Origin: VRUE01 sp963822295
GTDB taxonomy: Bacteria > Actinomycetota > Thermoleophilia > Solirubrobacterales > 70-9
Reading direction: 5' to 3'
Assembly: GCA_963822295.1 (NCBI GenBank)
Contig: CAWGHD010000002.1
Coordinates: forward strand, 1,488,001-1,552,000
DNA length: 64,000 nucleotides
The translations under genes were made by a program, and so were the position numbers. Within the stretch, counting starts at the first letter, position 1. The number at the start of each line of letters is the position of its first letter. This document shows positions 48,572-58,879 of this stretch, piece by piece. The notes under the pieces are model-generated. The model had not been told where the DNA came from and ran no database searches. It saw only the letters and a list, made by a program, of their open reading frames with translations.

Positions 48572-49165
48572 ATGGCCCGAAGGTCCCTGAAGCCGCAGCT
48601 CAACCAGATCCGCGCCTGGGTGCGCCAGGGTCGGACCGATGCCTGGATCGCCCACCAGCTCGAGGTCAGCGCCTCGGAGCTGCGCGAGTTCCGCAAACAG
48701 CACGGCTTCACCCCCGACGAGGAGGAGGCCGGCACCGGCGAAGTCGACCTGCGCGACGAGATCGAGGCCGAGATCGAGGCGGCGACCGCCGAGGAGGCGG
48801 AGGCCGAGGACACCGAGGAGGCCGATGCCGATGCCGGTGAGGGCGACGGCGACGGCGAGGAGGCCGGCGACGGCGAGGAGGCCGGCGACGGCGATGAGGA
48901 CGGCGCGCCCCAGCGGCCCCGCAGGCGGCGGCGCGGCCGGCGCGGCGGGCGCGGCCGGCGCAAAGAGCTCGAGGCGACCTTCGACCACGGTGAGACCGAC
49001 GGCTACGGCCTCTGGCTCGACCCCGCGGTCAAGGACAACCCCGTCTACACCGAGCACTGGGCCGGGCAGCGCGAGGTCACGGTGCGGATCGACGCCGATC
49101 AGATCGTGATCAGGCGTCCGGGCAGCGCCGGCGAAAACGCCGGCAGCGACGACTCAGACGACTAG
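48572..49165 (+). CDS. Hypothetical protein with HTH-like N-terminus and acidic/basic low-complexity middle
   Basis: 197 residues. The N-terminal helices (QIRAWVRQGRTDAWIAHQLE followed by VSASELREFRKQHG) resemble a resolvase-style HTH. Next comes an acidic run (EEAGDGEEAGDGDEDG) and then an Arg/Gly run (RPRRRRRGRRGGRGRR), which suggests nucleic-acid binding. The C-terminal domain (DGYGLWLDPAVKDNPVYTEH, then VTVRIDADQIVIRR) is unknown. The 3' end overlaps the convergent gene by 12 bp. Confidence 0.6.
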   Translation: MARRSLKPQLNQIRAWVRQGRTDAWIAHQLEVSASELREFRKQHGFTPDEEEAGTGEVDLRDEIEAEIEAATAEEAEAEDTEEADADAGEGDGDGEEAGDGEEAGDGDEDGAPQRPRRRRRGRRGGRGRRKELEATFDHGETDGYGLWLDPAVKDNPVYTEHWAGQREVTVRIDADQIVIRRPGSAGENAGSDDSDD

Positions 49166-49486
49166 GCGCCGCCCCCCGGCGAAGTCCGTCGCGCCCTGCA
49201 GGTGCAGCCAGAAGGCCGCGTCGGAGAGGGTCTGCGCGTCGGCGACGCCGGTGGAGACTTCGCCCGCCACCTGCAGGCACCATTCGGTGCCCTGGCCGTA
49301 GCACTCGGCCAGCTCGGCCGAGCTGAACGTCGCCCCGACCCGGCGGCGCAGCTCTTCGCGGATCGCGTCGACGACCCGGTCGGCGCGGCGCCGCGCGGCG
49401 GGGTCCTCGCCGATCGCGCTCAGGCGGCGTCGCCCTTCCTCCCACTGGAAGAGGGCGTTCTCGAACTGGTCGCCGGCTCCGCTCAT
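49154..49486 (-). CDS. Small conserved hypothetical protein
   Basis: 110 residues, soluble and helical, with FENALFQWEEGRRRLSAI at the start and ECYGQGTEWCLQVA and TLSDAAFWLHLQGATDFAGGRR later. The ATG lies 8 nt after a TACGAT box. I recall no named family. Confidence 0.55.
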   Translation of the reverse strand: MSGAGDQFENALFQWEEGRRRLSAIGEDPAARRRADRVVDAIREELRRRVGATFSSAELAECYGQGTEWCLQVAGEVSTGVADAQTLSDAAFWLHLQGATDFAGGRRLVV

Positions 49487-49494
49487 CTGCGGCG

Positions 49495-49500
49495 ATCGTA
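49495..49500 (-). promoter_or_regulatory. -10 box TACGAT for the gene starting at 49486
   Basis: 8 nt before the ATG. Confidence 0.45.
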
Positions 49501-49507
49501 GCTGGCG

Positions 49508-51727
49508 TCAGATGCCGGGAGTGTCGGGCAGCTCGCGCAGGGGCGCGTTGGCCGGCCCGCAGGCCGGGGCGAGCGGGCCGCCGACCCTCCAGATCGTGAT
49601 CTCGCCGTTGCGTCGGATCGGCTCCACCCGCCCGGCGCCGCGAAGCCACCTCGCCTCCGGGGAGGGGACCGGCCTGCCGGTGTCGACGAAGTCGAGGAAG
49701 GGCGAGGTGACCAGGTAGTCGAGCTCGGCGTCGTTGACGGCGTCGCGGAAGCCGTTGCAGGTGCGAATCGCGTTGAAGGCGCCGTCCTCGCCCTCCTCGC
49801 CGAGGTACGTCACCCGGTTCGATAGGTCGGGCCCGTAGAAGCCGTAGGCGAGGAATCCCGCGGTCGTCCCCGCCAGGCCGATCCGCGCGTCGCGGACGTC
49901 CTGCGCCCACGGGTATGCGAAGTCGAGGCCGTAGCCGGGCAGTCGCTCCTCCACGGGCCCCTCGTTGCGGAAGCGGTCGCCGAGGTAGTCGCGCTGGACC
50001 GGATAGCCGATCGCGACCAGCGCCAGCGCCAGCGCGGCGAGGCCCGCCGCCAGGGCGCCGTTCGAGATCCGGCGCGCGCCCCTGAGGGCGAGGAGCGCAG
50101 CGGGGGCCAGGACGAGGAGGACGGCGACGCCGATGCCGAAGAGGCGCGAGGGGTCGCGCAGCACCGCGTCGGAGCGGTCGGTGAGGACGAGCAGGAGGAG
50201 CAGCCCGGCGAGCAGGGCCCACTGGCGCCGTCGGTCGTCGAAGAGGCGCGGCAGGGGGAGCAGGGCGAGGCCGGCGAGCAGGGCCGGCAGCACGTAGCGG
50301 ATGTTGAGCTCGAAACCGGTGGGCCTGCCCTCCGGGCCGGCGGCGCTGAGCGGCGTGAACAGATAGGCGAGCACCCCGAAGAGCACCACCCCGCCGCTCC
50401 AGCGGATCGCGCGATTGCGCCCCCAGCCCAGGGCGAGGACGGCGCCGCCCAGGGCCGCGAGCGCCACCAGCGGCCAGAGCCCGCCGAAGGCGTCGTGGAG
50501 GCCGGGGAAGAAGTAATCGCTCCAGACGCCGGTGTCGGTCGCGTAGTGGGCGATGTCGAAGTCGGGCCTGGCGGTCTGCAGATGCTTGGGGTGGGGCAGG
50601 TCGAGCGGGCCGATGCTGCCGATCTCCGGGATCGGGTTGCCGACCGCGATCAGGTTGCGCAGGTACCAGTAGCCGCCGCCGAGCAGGGCCGGGACGAACC
50701 ACCAGGCCGCGGCGGCGCGGCGGCGGCCGGCGGGCGCGAGGGCGATGACCGCGACGCTCAGCGCCCCGGCCAGGGCGAGCACGGTGACCTTCGTGCCGGC
50801 GGCGAGGCCGACGGAGAGGCCGGCCGCGGCGAGCGGCCAGCCGACCGGCAGCGCGGGCCTCCCCTCCCCCTTCGCGGCCTCGCGCGCCGCCCAGGCGTTG
50901 ATCAGGATCGCGATCGCCGCGAGCAGCAGGGCGGCGACGGCGAGGTCGTTCTTGGCCGCGGCCGGCTCGCGCACGATCAGGATGTGCGACTCGAGCAGGA
51001 TCGCGACGGCGACGACGCTCAGGTGGCCGCGCCCGTATGGCCGCCCGATGCACCAGGCCGCCAGGAAGGCGATCGCCAGCCAGCCGTAGTTGACGAAAAG
51101 CGAGAGGGTGTCGCGCTCGGCGAAGAGGATCCCGACGGCATGCAGAAGCTCCGAGTTCTGGGGGTAGAACCAGTTCGCGAACACCGTCTCGGGATGGTGG
51201 AAGCCGGTCGTCGAGTGACTCTGGGCGATCTCGGTGGCGAAGGGGAGGTGGTACCAGAGGGAGTCGAAGTTGAAGATGCCTCGGTTCAGGGCGGAGTCTG
51301 TCCAGATGCCCCAGTGGGCGACGACCAGGGCGATTACGCCGGTCATGACGAGCAGGGACCAGCCTCCCGGCCCGGGGGTCCCGTCGCTGGTGGAGGGGGG
51401 CCTGCGGGCGGGCCTAACTGGGTCCGTTCTCGGCCCCCCTCCACCAGCGCCACCCCCGGGAGGGACGGGGAACAGCAGCAGGGTCAGGCCGGAGAGGAGC
51501 AAGCTGAACGGCAGCAGGGTCCAGGCGTGCAGGACTCCGAAGGTACCGAGGAGCTCGCTGAGCCAGATGAGGCTGGCGATGGCCGTTATGGCCTCCACGA
51601 GACGCGCAGGTGCCCCCTCCCACTCCGGGATCAGGCGCTGCCGGACGCGATAAGCCGTGAAGCCGAGGCTGAGGGCCAGGGCCGCGAGGGCCAGGGAACT
51701 GTGGATGTAAGGGCCGGCGCCGATCAT
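49508..51727 (-). CDS. Polytopic membrane protein, GT-C glycosyltransferase-like
   Basis: 739 residues with more than ten membrane helices, alternating with periplasmic-type loops. The first large loop carries an Asp-containing motif (FNFDSLWYHLPFATEIAQSH) and FYPQNSELLHAVG, a layout seen in GT-C enzymes that use polyprenyl-phosphate sugars. A C-terminal soluble domain (ITIWRVGGPLAPACGPANAP) follows the last helix. A 35-residue low-complexity loop (PPGGGAGGGGPRTDP) lies near residue 95. Acceptor unknown. Same strand as ftsB and eno. Confidence 0.6.
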   Translation of the reverse strand: MIGAGPYIHSSLALAALALSLGFTAYRVRQRLIPEWEGAPARLVEAITAIASLIWLSELLGTFGVLHAWTLLPFSLLLSGLTLLLFPVPPGGGAGGGGPRTDPVRPARRPPSTSDGTPGPGGWSLLVMTGVIALVVAHWGIWTDSALNRGIFNFDSLWYHLPFATEIAQSHSTTGFHHPETVFANWFYPQNSELLHAVGILFAERDTLSLFVNYGWLAIAFLAAWCIGRPYGRGHLSVVAVAILLESHILIVREPAAAKNDLAVAALLLAAIAILINAWAAREAAKGEGRPALPVGWPLAAAGLSVGLAAGTKVTVLALAGALSVAVIALAPAGRRRAAAAWWFVPALLGGGYWYLRNLIAVGNPIPEIGSIGPLDLPHPKHLQTARPDFDIAHYATDTGVWSDYFFPGLHDAFGGLWPLVALAALGGAVLALGWGRNRAIRWSGGVVLFGVLAYLFTPLSAAGPEGRPTGFELNIRYVLPALLAGLALLPLPRLFDDRRRQWALLAGLLLLLVLTDRSDAVLRDPSRLFGIGVAVLLVLAPAALLALRGARRISNGALAAGLAALALALVAIGYPVQRDYLGDRFRNEGPVEERLPGYGLDFAYPWAQDVRDARIGLAGTTAGFLAYGFYGPDLSNRVTYLGEEGEDGAFNAIRTCNGFRDAVNDAELDYLVTSPFLDFVDTGRPVPSPEARWLRGAGRVEPIRRNGEITIWRVGGPLAPACGPANAPLRELPDTPGI

Positions 51728-51749
51728 GGCCGGGCGGGGGCGGGGGTGG

Positions 51750-52118
51750 CTAGCGGCTGCTGCGGCCGCGGATCACGACCGGGGTCTCGCCGGGGCGCAC
51801 CATCCCCTGGCTGCGCGCCTTGGCGTCGAGGACGATCGGGTTGTCCGAGTTCTGCACCCGCCAGTGGAGGCGCTTGTTTTCGTCGAGGACCTCGTGCAGC
51901 TTGACTTTGGCGTCGCCGGTCGCCGTGTAGGTCTTGACGAAATCGACCAGCGGGTTGAGGTAGGAGTAGATCACCGCGGCGAGGACCAGGGTGAGGGCGA
52001 TGCGGCCGACGCGGTCCCACTGGATCCGGCTCGCGCCGCGCCTGGCGGCCGGGCGGCGGCGGGCGGCTGGGCGGCGCCGGGTGGCCGTCGAGCTCGCCGC
52101 GTGGGCGCGTGCCGTCAT
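51750..52118 (-). CDS. FtsB/DivIC-family cell division protein
   Basis: 122 residues. A basic N-terminus (RRRPAARRRPAARRG) is followed by one membrane helix (IALTLVLAAVIYSYLNPLV) and a coiled coil (VKLHEVLDENKRLHWRVQNS), then the conserved end DNPIVLDAKARSQGMVRPGETPVVI. This is the septum-formation initiator layout; in division it bridges FtsL and FtsQ. Position just downstream of eno is the usual bacterial arrangement and supports the call. Confidence 0.85.
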   Translation of the reverse strand: MTARAHAASSTATRRRPAARRRPAARRGASRIQWDRVGRIALTLVLAAVIYSYLNPLVDFVKTYTATGDAKVKLHEVLDENKRLHWRVQNSDNPIVLDAKARSQGMVRPGETPVVIRGRSSR

Positions 52119-52154
52119 GCCCGGTCCTACGCGGCCGGGCCCCGCATTCCTGCA

Positions 52155-53450
<1,296 letters not shown>

Positions 53451-53467
53451 CTAGGGGAACAACCCAT

Positions 53468-54877
53468 CTAGGGAGCGGCGGGCGGCGGAGCGCCTTCGGT
53501 GACGCCCGGCGGCAGGCCTTCGAGGCTCGGCAGGCCTTCGGGCGCCTCTTCGAGGCCGACGGGACGGGGGCGCTGCGCCAGCGCCTGGCCCTTGGGCGTG
53601 ATCACGCTGATGCTGCCCGGCAGGGCCGGTTTGGCCTGGGCGACGGGAGCCGGGCAGGCTTCCGGCTCTTTTTTCGGATTCTCTTCGTAGCAGGCCGGGT
53701 CGGCTTCGGCGGGACGGCCGTCGCTCTCGTAGTTCGCGCATTTTTCGACGAGGTAGTCGTCGGCGCAGAAGGTCCGTGAGCGCCACAGGCTCTGGAAGTC
53801 GCCGACGAACTGGCCGAAGGCTTCTTCCTGGTTCCGTTGGCTGAGCTGGGCTTTGATCTGCGCTTCGGCTTCGCCCAGGGGCTGGGTTTTCTCGGGAGTG
53901 ATTTTCTCGACCTCGAAGACGACCTGGCCGCCGGTCGAGTAATCGATCGGGCCCAGCACCTCGCCGACCTTGGCGCTGAAGATCGCGTCCCCGACGGGGC
54001 CCGCGTACTGTTCTTCGGTCACTCCGGGCTGCAGGCCGCCGGTCGTCGAAGGCGTTTCGGAGAATTTTTTGAAGACCTCTTTCCAGGCGTCTTCGGAATG
54101 GTCTTTGAGCAGCGCCGCCTTGGCGGCCGCGGCTTCCTGCGGTTTTTTGACGATCAGGATGCGGGCGTCGCGGGTCGGCGGCGTCGTGAATTCGGTCGAC
54201 TTCGCTTCTTCGTAGTACTCCTCGATCTCGCCCTTGCTCGGCTCAGTCGAGGATTCCCCGAGCTGCTCCTGAAGTTTGGTGCTGAGGATCTGGATCTTGA
54301 CCCGTTCGCTGACGTCCTGATCCGTGTATTTCGAGGTTTTGAGGAAGTCCTGGAACTCTTTCTCCGATTTGAAGTTCTGGTCCTTCAGTTTTTTCAGTTC
54401 TTTGGCGACGTCCTCCTCGCTGACCTTGAGCCCTTCTTCCGCCGCCAGGCCCTGGATCCAGATCGTTTCGAGGAGGCTGTTGACCGTCGTGTCTTTGAGT
54501 TCGTCGTACTGTTTGTCGCCCGGTTTCGGAGTTTTTTTGAGGCCCGCCGCCGCCACGACCTGGGCGAAGGCGCAGTCGTACTCCTCCTGGGTGACCTCGC
54601 CCAGGTCCTGGGTGGCCTCCCTGCCCTCGCAGTCTTTGTACGGCTTGCTGAAGGGCTCCTCGGCGCCGTCGGGGATTTCCTCGACGACCGCGATCGAGCT
54701 GGAGGGGATGCTCGGGTTGCCGAGCCCCTCGGTGATCGCGAAGATCAGGAAGAGGACGATGAACAGGGAGCCGAAGACCAGTAGGCCTAGCCGACGCACC
54801 TCATCACGACCCGGGCCGCGCTTGACCGCTTTCGCCCCGCCCTTGGTCGTGGGCCTCTGTCCCTTGCTCGGACTCAC
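53468..54877 (-). CDS. Membrane-anchored PpiC/SurA-type peptidyl-prolyl isomerase
   Basis: 469 residues. A membrane helix near residues 30-48 (LGLLVFGSLFIVLFLIFAI) anchors an extracytoplasmic SurA-N-like helical region (VNSLLETIWIQGLAAEEGL, EEDVAKELKKLKDQN). A parvulin-like domain follows (TRDARILIVKKPQ, FKKFSETPSTTGGLQPGVT, AIFSAKVGEVLGPIDYSTGG). The tail is Pro/Ala rich. Lys and Glu codons are mostly AAA and GAA, unlike the AAG/GAG of neighbours, with an A7 run. The start overlaps the mfd stop (ATGA). Confidence 0.82.
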   Translation of the reverse strand: MSPSKGQRPTTKGGAKAVKRGPGRDEVRRLGLLVFGSLFIVLFLIFAITEGLGNPSIPSSSIAVVEEIPDGAEEPFSKPYKDCEGREATQDLGEVTQEEYDCAFAQVVAAAGLKKTPKPGDKQYDELKDTTVNSLLETIWIQGLAAEEGLKVSEEDVAKELKKLKDQNFKSEKEFQDFLKTSKYTDQDVSERVKIQILSTKLQEQLGESSTEPSKGEIEEYYEEAKSTEFTTPPTRDARILIVKKPQEAAAAKAALLKDHSEDAWKEVFKKFSETPSTTGGLQPGVTEEQYAGPVGDAIFSAKVGEVLGPIDYSTGGQVVFEVEKITPEKTQPLGEAEAQIKAQLSQRNQEEAFGQFVGDFQSLWRSRTFCADDYLVEKCANYESDGRPAEADPACYEENPKKEPEACPAPVAQAKPALPGSISVITPKGQALAQRPRPVGLEEAPEGLPSLEGLPPGVTEGAPPPAAP

Positions 54878-57800
54878 GAAGCGGGCAGCATATCCGCTTC
54901 GGCGCTCGGAGACCCTTTTGCCTCCCGCAGGCCCTTAGCCATCGTTAAGACTGCGGCCAGTCGGGGGGCCGGCTCGTCCGGGACGCGCACCGACGCGGTT
55001 TTCTCGCGCCACTCGTAGAGCGCCCCCTCGACCCGCTCCCCGAGCACCCCCGCCTGCTCGGAGTCGAGCTCGATCCCGGTGACGCTGAGGCGCCCGCCGC
55101 GCAGCTCGACGCTGCGGGCGCCGGCGAGCCCGAGCTCGATGCGCGCCCGCTGCAGGGCGAGCAGGTTCTCGACCTCGGGCGGGGGCGGGCCGAAGCGATC
55201 CTCGAGCTCGTCGCGGATCGCGCGCAGCTCGCCCGAGGCCCGCGCCGCCACGATCCGCCGGTGGATGTCGATCTTCGCCGCCTCGAACGGGACGTAGGCG
55301 GCCGGCAGGTAGGCGTCGACCGGGACGTCGAGCCGGACCGGCTCCGGCGCCTCCTCGCCCTCGCCCTCGGCGCTCGCCGCCTCGGCGACGGCCTCGTCGA
55401 TCATCTGGCAGTAGAGCTCGAAGCCGACCGCGGCGACGTGGCCGGACTGCTCGTCGCCGAGCAGGTCGCCGGCGCCGCGGATGTCGAGGTCGCGCATCGC
55501 GATCTTGAAGCCGGAGCCGAGCTCGGTGTGGTCGGCGAGGGTCGAGAGGCGGGCCGCCGCGTCCTCGGTGAGGGCCTCCGCGGAGGGGTAGAGCAGGTAG
55601 GCGAAGGCGCGCTCGCGAGAGCGCCCGACCCGTCCGCGGATCTGGTACGCCTGGGAGAGGCCGAGCTGGTCGGAGCGCTCGACGATCAGCGTGTTGGCCG
55701 AGGGGATGTCGAGGCCCGACTCGATGATCGTCGTCGTCACCAGGCAATCGGCGCCGCCGCGTAGGAAGTCGAGCATCGTCTCCTCGAGCTGGCGCTCGTC
55801 CATCTGCCCGTGGGCTTCGGCGAAGCGGCCCTTGGGCACCAGGGCGCGCAGGCGCTCGGTCGTCTCCGGCAGCGAGTCGATCCGGTTGTGGAGGAAGAAG
55901 GCCTGGCCGCCGCGCTCGAGCTCGCGCTCGATCGAGTGGCGGACGAGCTCCTCGTCGTAGGGCCCGACGTAGGTGCGGACCGGGCGCCGGCCCTCCGGCG
56001 GGGTCTCGATCACCGAGATGTCGCGCAGCCCGGCGAGACTCATCTGCAGGGTGCGCGGGATCGGCGTCGCCGAGAGCGAGAGCACGTCAACCTTCAGCTT
56101 CAGCTGGCGCAGCAGCTCCTTCTGCTTGACCCCGAAGCGCTGCTCCTCGTCGACGATCACGAGGCCGAGCTCCTTGGCGCGGACGTCGCGCGAGAGCAGC
56201 CGGTGGGTGCCGATCAGGACGTCGACCTTGCCGGCCTCGAAGCCCGCCAGCACCGACTTCACCTCGGCCGGCTTGCGCAGCCGCGAGACGCCCTCGACCA
56301 CGAAGGGCAGGTCGGCGAGCCGCTCGCGGAAGGTGCCGAGGTGCTGCTGGGCGAGGATCGTCGTCGGCACCAGCATCATCACCTGCTTGCCGTCGGAGGC
56401 CGCCTTGACCGCGGCGCGCAGGGCGACCTCGGTCTTGCCGAAGCCGACGTCGCCGCAGACCAGCCGGTCCATCGGCTGCTCGGACTCCATGTCGCCCTTG
56501 ACCGCCTCGATCGCTTCGATCTGGTCCGCCGTCTCCCGATATGGGAAGGCGGTCTCCATCGCGATCTGCCATTCGCCGTCCGGGGCGAAGGCGTGGCCGC
56601 GGCGGGTGCGGCGCTCGGCGTAGAGGTTGAGCAGCTCGCCGGCGAGGGCGCCCGCGGCGCGGCGCGCCCGCGCCTTCATGTTCTGCCAGCGCTTGCCGCC
56701 GAGCGCCGAGAGCGTCGGGGTGCCGGCGGCGCCGACGTAGCGGCTCAGCTTGGCGAGCTGGTCGGTGGGGACGTAGACGCGGTCCTCGCCCTTGTATTCG
56801 AGGTAGAGGTAGTCGCGGGTGACGCCGCCGACCTCGCGGGTCTCGAAGCCGGCGAAGCGGGCGACGCCGTGGTCCTCATGGACGACGTGGTCGCCGACCC
56901 GCAGGTCGCTGAACGCGAGCCGCCCGCGGGCGGCGCCGGGGGCGCGGTCCTCGGCCCGCCTGCGGCGGTGAACGAGGCGGCGGAAGGGATAGACGGCGAG
57001 TTTCAGCTCGGGGCTGACGAACCCCTCGCGCAGGCGGGCCTCGGCGAACGAGAGCCCCGGGTCGGGAGAGAGCCGGACGCCGTCGAGGATCGAGACGTCG
57101 AGGCGGTCGATGCCGTAGCGCGAGCGCTCCGCCTCGCCGATGTTGTCGAAGGCGACGACGGTGCGGTACCCGGAGCGGACCAGTTTCTCCAGCTCGCCCT
57201 CGGCCTCCTGGATGCTGCGCGCAGGCGACTCGGCCCGGGCGGCGCGGAAGGCGTCCTCGTCGTCCTCGCCGGCGTCGGCCAGCGCGAGCGCGGCACGCGC
57301 GGCGAGCGGCGCGGCGACGTCGACGTAGAGGTGGCGGGCGTCGTCGGCGTGCATCGCGGTGGTCGCGTCCTCCCAGTGGTCGCGCAGCGCCGGCTCGATC
57401 TCCTCGGCCGCGACGAGGATCACGGCCGCCTCCTCGGGGACCAGGTCGAGCGGCGCGCCGAAGCGGTCGAGCGGCAGGACCTCGGCCAGGCTCGGCGCCT
57501 CCCTGCCCACTTCCTCGGCCTCCATCGCCGCCAGCTCGGCGAGCTCGCGGTGCTCGACGTCGAGCTCCGCCGCCGGGGAGAGCTCGACCCGCTCGGCGTC
57601 GCCCAGCGAGCGCTGGGTGAAGGTCGAGAACCAGCGCATCGAGTCGATCTCGTCGCCGAAGAGCTCGATCCGCACCGCGCGTTCCTCGGTCGCCGGGAAG
57701 ACGTCGAGGATGCCGCCGCGCAGCGCGAACTGGCCGCGCTCCTCGACCTGCTCGACCCGTTCGTAGCCGGCGGCTACGAGGTCGCGGGTGACCCGCTCGA

Positions 57801-58275
57801 GGTCGACCTCCTCCCCCATTCCGAGGCTGAATCCGGCGGGCCGCAGGGAGGAGTCCGGAACCGCCTCGGCGAGCGCGGTGGCGCTGGCGACGACGATCGC
57901 GTCGTCCTCGCCGCGCAGCCCGTCGAGAGCGTCGATGCGGAGCCCGACCAGGTGCGGAGGGGGCGTCACGTGCGACGCGTAGCCGGTGCCGCGCGAGGGA
58001 TAGAGGCGAACCCGGCGCGGCGCCCCAAGATAGGCGCGCAGATCAGCGGCGAGGTCGCGGGCCGAGCGGTCGTCGGGGCTGACCAGGAGCGCCGGACGCC
58101 CCGCGAGGCCGCGGTCGTCCTCGAGCAGGGCGGCGAGGAGCAGCGGCCGCAGCATCGCCGAGGCGCGGACGCTCACCTGCGGCTCCTTGCCGACGACCGC
58201 ATCCCTGGCACGGCCGGCGAGCGCGTGGAGGCGCTCGTTCTCGGCGGCTATCTCGATTAGAGGGCGGAGGCTCAT
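54874..58275 (-). CDS. mfd: Transcription-repair coupling factor Mfd
   Basis: 1133 residues, normal length. The N-terminal UvrB-like module (RVRLYPSRGTGYASHVTPP, LRGGILDVFPATEERAVRIELFGDEIDSMRWF) is followed by the RNA-polymerase interacting domain (VGDHVVHEDHGVARFAGFE, YLYLEYKGEDRVYVPTDQL). The RecG-like translocase has Walker A CGDVGFGKTEVALRAA, DEEQ box VIVDEEQRFGVKQKE, SATPIPRTL and QIRGRVGRS. It removes stalled RNA polymerase and recruits UvrA. A 9-bp hairpin precedes the start codon. Confidence 0.97.
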   Translation of the reverse strand: MSLRPLIEIAAENERLHALAGRARDAVVGKEPQVSVRASAMLRPLLLAALLEDDRGLAGRPALLVSPDDRSARDLAADLRAYLGAPRRVRLYPSRGTGYASHVTPPPHLVGLRIDALDGLRGEDDAIVVASATALAEAVPDSSLRPAGFSLGMGEEVDLERVTRDLVAAGYERVEQVEERGQFALRGGILDVFPATEERAVRIELFGDEIDSMRWFSTFTQRSLGDAERVELSPAAELDVEHRELAELAAMEAEEVGREAPSLAEVLPLDRFGAPLDLVPEEAAVILVAAEEIEPALRDHWEDATTAMHADDARHLYVDVAAPLAARAALALADAGEDDEDAFRAARAESPARSIQEAEGELEKLVRSGYRTVVAFDNIGEAERSRYGIDRLDVSILDGVRLSPDPGLSFAEARLREGFVSPELKLAVYPFRRLVHRRRRAEDRAPGAARGRLAFSDLRVGDHVVHEDHGVARFAGFETREVGGVTRDYLYLEYKGEDRVYVPTDQLAKLSRYVGAAGTPTLSALGGKRWQNMKARARRAAGALAGELLNLYAERRTRRGHAFAPDGEWQIAMETAFPYRETADQIEAIEAVKGDMESEQPMDRLVCGDVGFGKTEVALRAAVKAASDGKQVMMLVPTTILAQQHLGTFRERLADLPFVVEGVSRLRKPAEVKSVLAGFEAGKVDVLIGTHRLLSRDVRAKELGLVIVDEEQRFGVKQKELLRQLKLKVDVLSLSATPIPRTLQMSLAGLRDISVIETPPEGRRPVRTYVGPYDEELVRHSIERELERGGQAFFLHNRIDSLPETTERLRALVPKGRFAEAHGQMDERQLEETMLDFLRGGADCLVTTTIIESGLDIPSANTLIVERSDQLGLSQAYQIRGRVGRSRERAFAYLLYPSAEALTEDAAARLSTLADHTELGSGFKIAMRDLDIRGAGDLLGDEQSGHVAAVGFELYCQMIDEAVAEAASAEGEGEEAPEPVRLDVPVDAYLPAAYVPFEAAKIDIHRRIVAARASGELRAIRDELEDRFGPPPPEVENLLALQRARIELGLAGARSVELRGGRLSVTGIELDSEQAGVLGERVEGALYEWREKTASVRVPDEPAPRLAAVLTMAKGLREAKGSPSAEADMLPAS

Positions 58276-58287
58276 GGCATGGAAAGA

Positions 58288-58309
58288 GCCCGGATCGCGG
58301 GATCCGGGC
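58288..58309. promoter_or_regulatory. Hairpin in the mfd leader
   Basis: GCCCGGATC, four bases, GATCCGGGC: perfect 9-bp stem ending 12 bp before the mfd ATG. Confidence 0.45.
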
Positions 58310-58338
58310 CGGTCTGACGATTCTAGTTACCGGCGGTC

Positions 58339-58344
58339 TAAGCT
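58339..58344 (+). promoter_or_regulatory. -10 box TAAGCT for the gene starting at 58352
   Basis: 7 nt before the ATG. Confidence 0.5.
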
Positions 58345-58351
58345 CTCCCCG

Positions 58352-58879
58352 ATGCGGTTCCGACGTCCCTTCGCCGCGGGCTCGGCGCTCGGCGCCCTCG
58401 CCCACCACTCGTTCGAGACCAGGGCCGGGGTCGGCCTGGTCTTCGAGCCCGAGCTCGGCCGGCGCGGGGCGATCGCGCTCTGGGGGGCCCTCTTCCCGGC
58501 GATGCTGCTCAGCGCCGCCAGGCCGGGGAGCCTGAACGAGCGCCTCTCGGCGGTCAACGCGGGAATCGGCGCCGCCGGGGTCGCGGTCCACTTCGCCGCC
58601 TGGCCCTGGTCGCTGCACGGCGGCCTGCCGATGCTCGACGAAGCCGAGGGGCTGACCGAGGAGCAGCTCCCCGCCTACAACGCGGTGCTCTGGTTCTGGC
58701 TGGTGACCAGCGTGCTCAGCCTGGCCCGCGAGGCGAGCCCGGGGTCGCGGCGCCTCGGCCTGATCGTGGGGGCGATCAACTTCCCGATCCTGCTCGCCTC
58801 GGCGCGCCACCACTTCAAGTGGGCCCGTGAACAGGCCGAGATGGAGCCCGAGCGGTGGAGCCCGGCGCTGCGAGAATGA
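58352..58879 (+). CDS. Hypothetical membrane protein
   Basis: 175 residues with about four membrane helices (IALWGALFPAMLLSAAR, GIGAAGVAVHFAAWPW, NAVLWFWLVTSVLSLA, LIVGAINFPILLA). No motif recognised. It overlaps the deacetylase-like gene by ATGA and may assist its surface function. Confidence 0.6.
   Translation: MRFRRPFAAGSALGALAHHSFETRAGVGLVFEPELGRRGAIALWGALFPAMLLSAARPGSLNERLSAVNAGIGAAGVAVHFAAWPWSLHGGLPMLDEAEGLTEEQLPAYNAVLWFWLVTSVLSLAREASPGSRRLGLIVGAINFPILLASARHHFKWAREQAEMEPERWSPALRE

Noticed and set aside
49110..51053. Long reverse-strand open frame (647 codons) and similar long antisense frames, for example 18772-21171 and 55810-58260
   Set aside because: They are shadow frames of high-GC genes: Arg/Gly/Pro/Asp-rich, no domains, fully overlapped by recognisable proteins.
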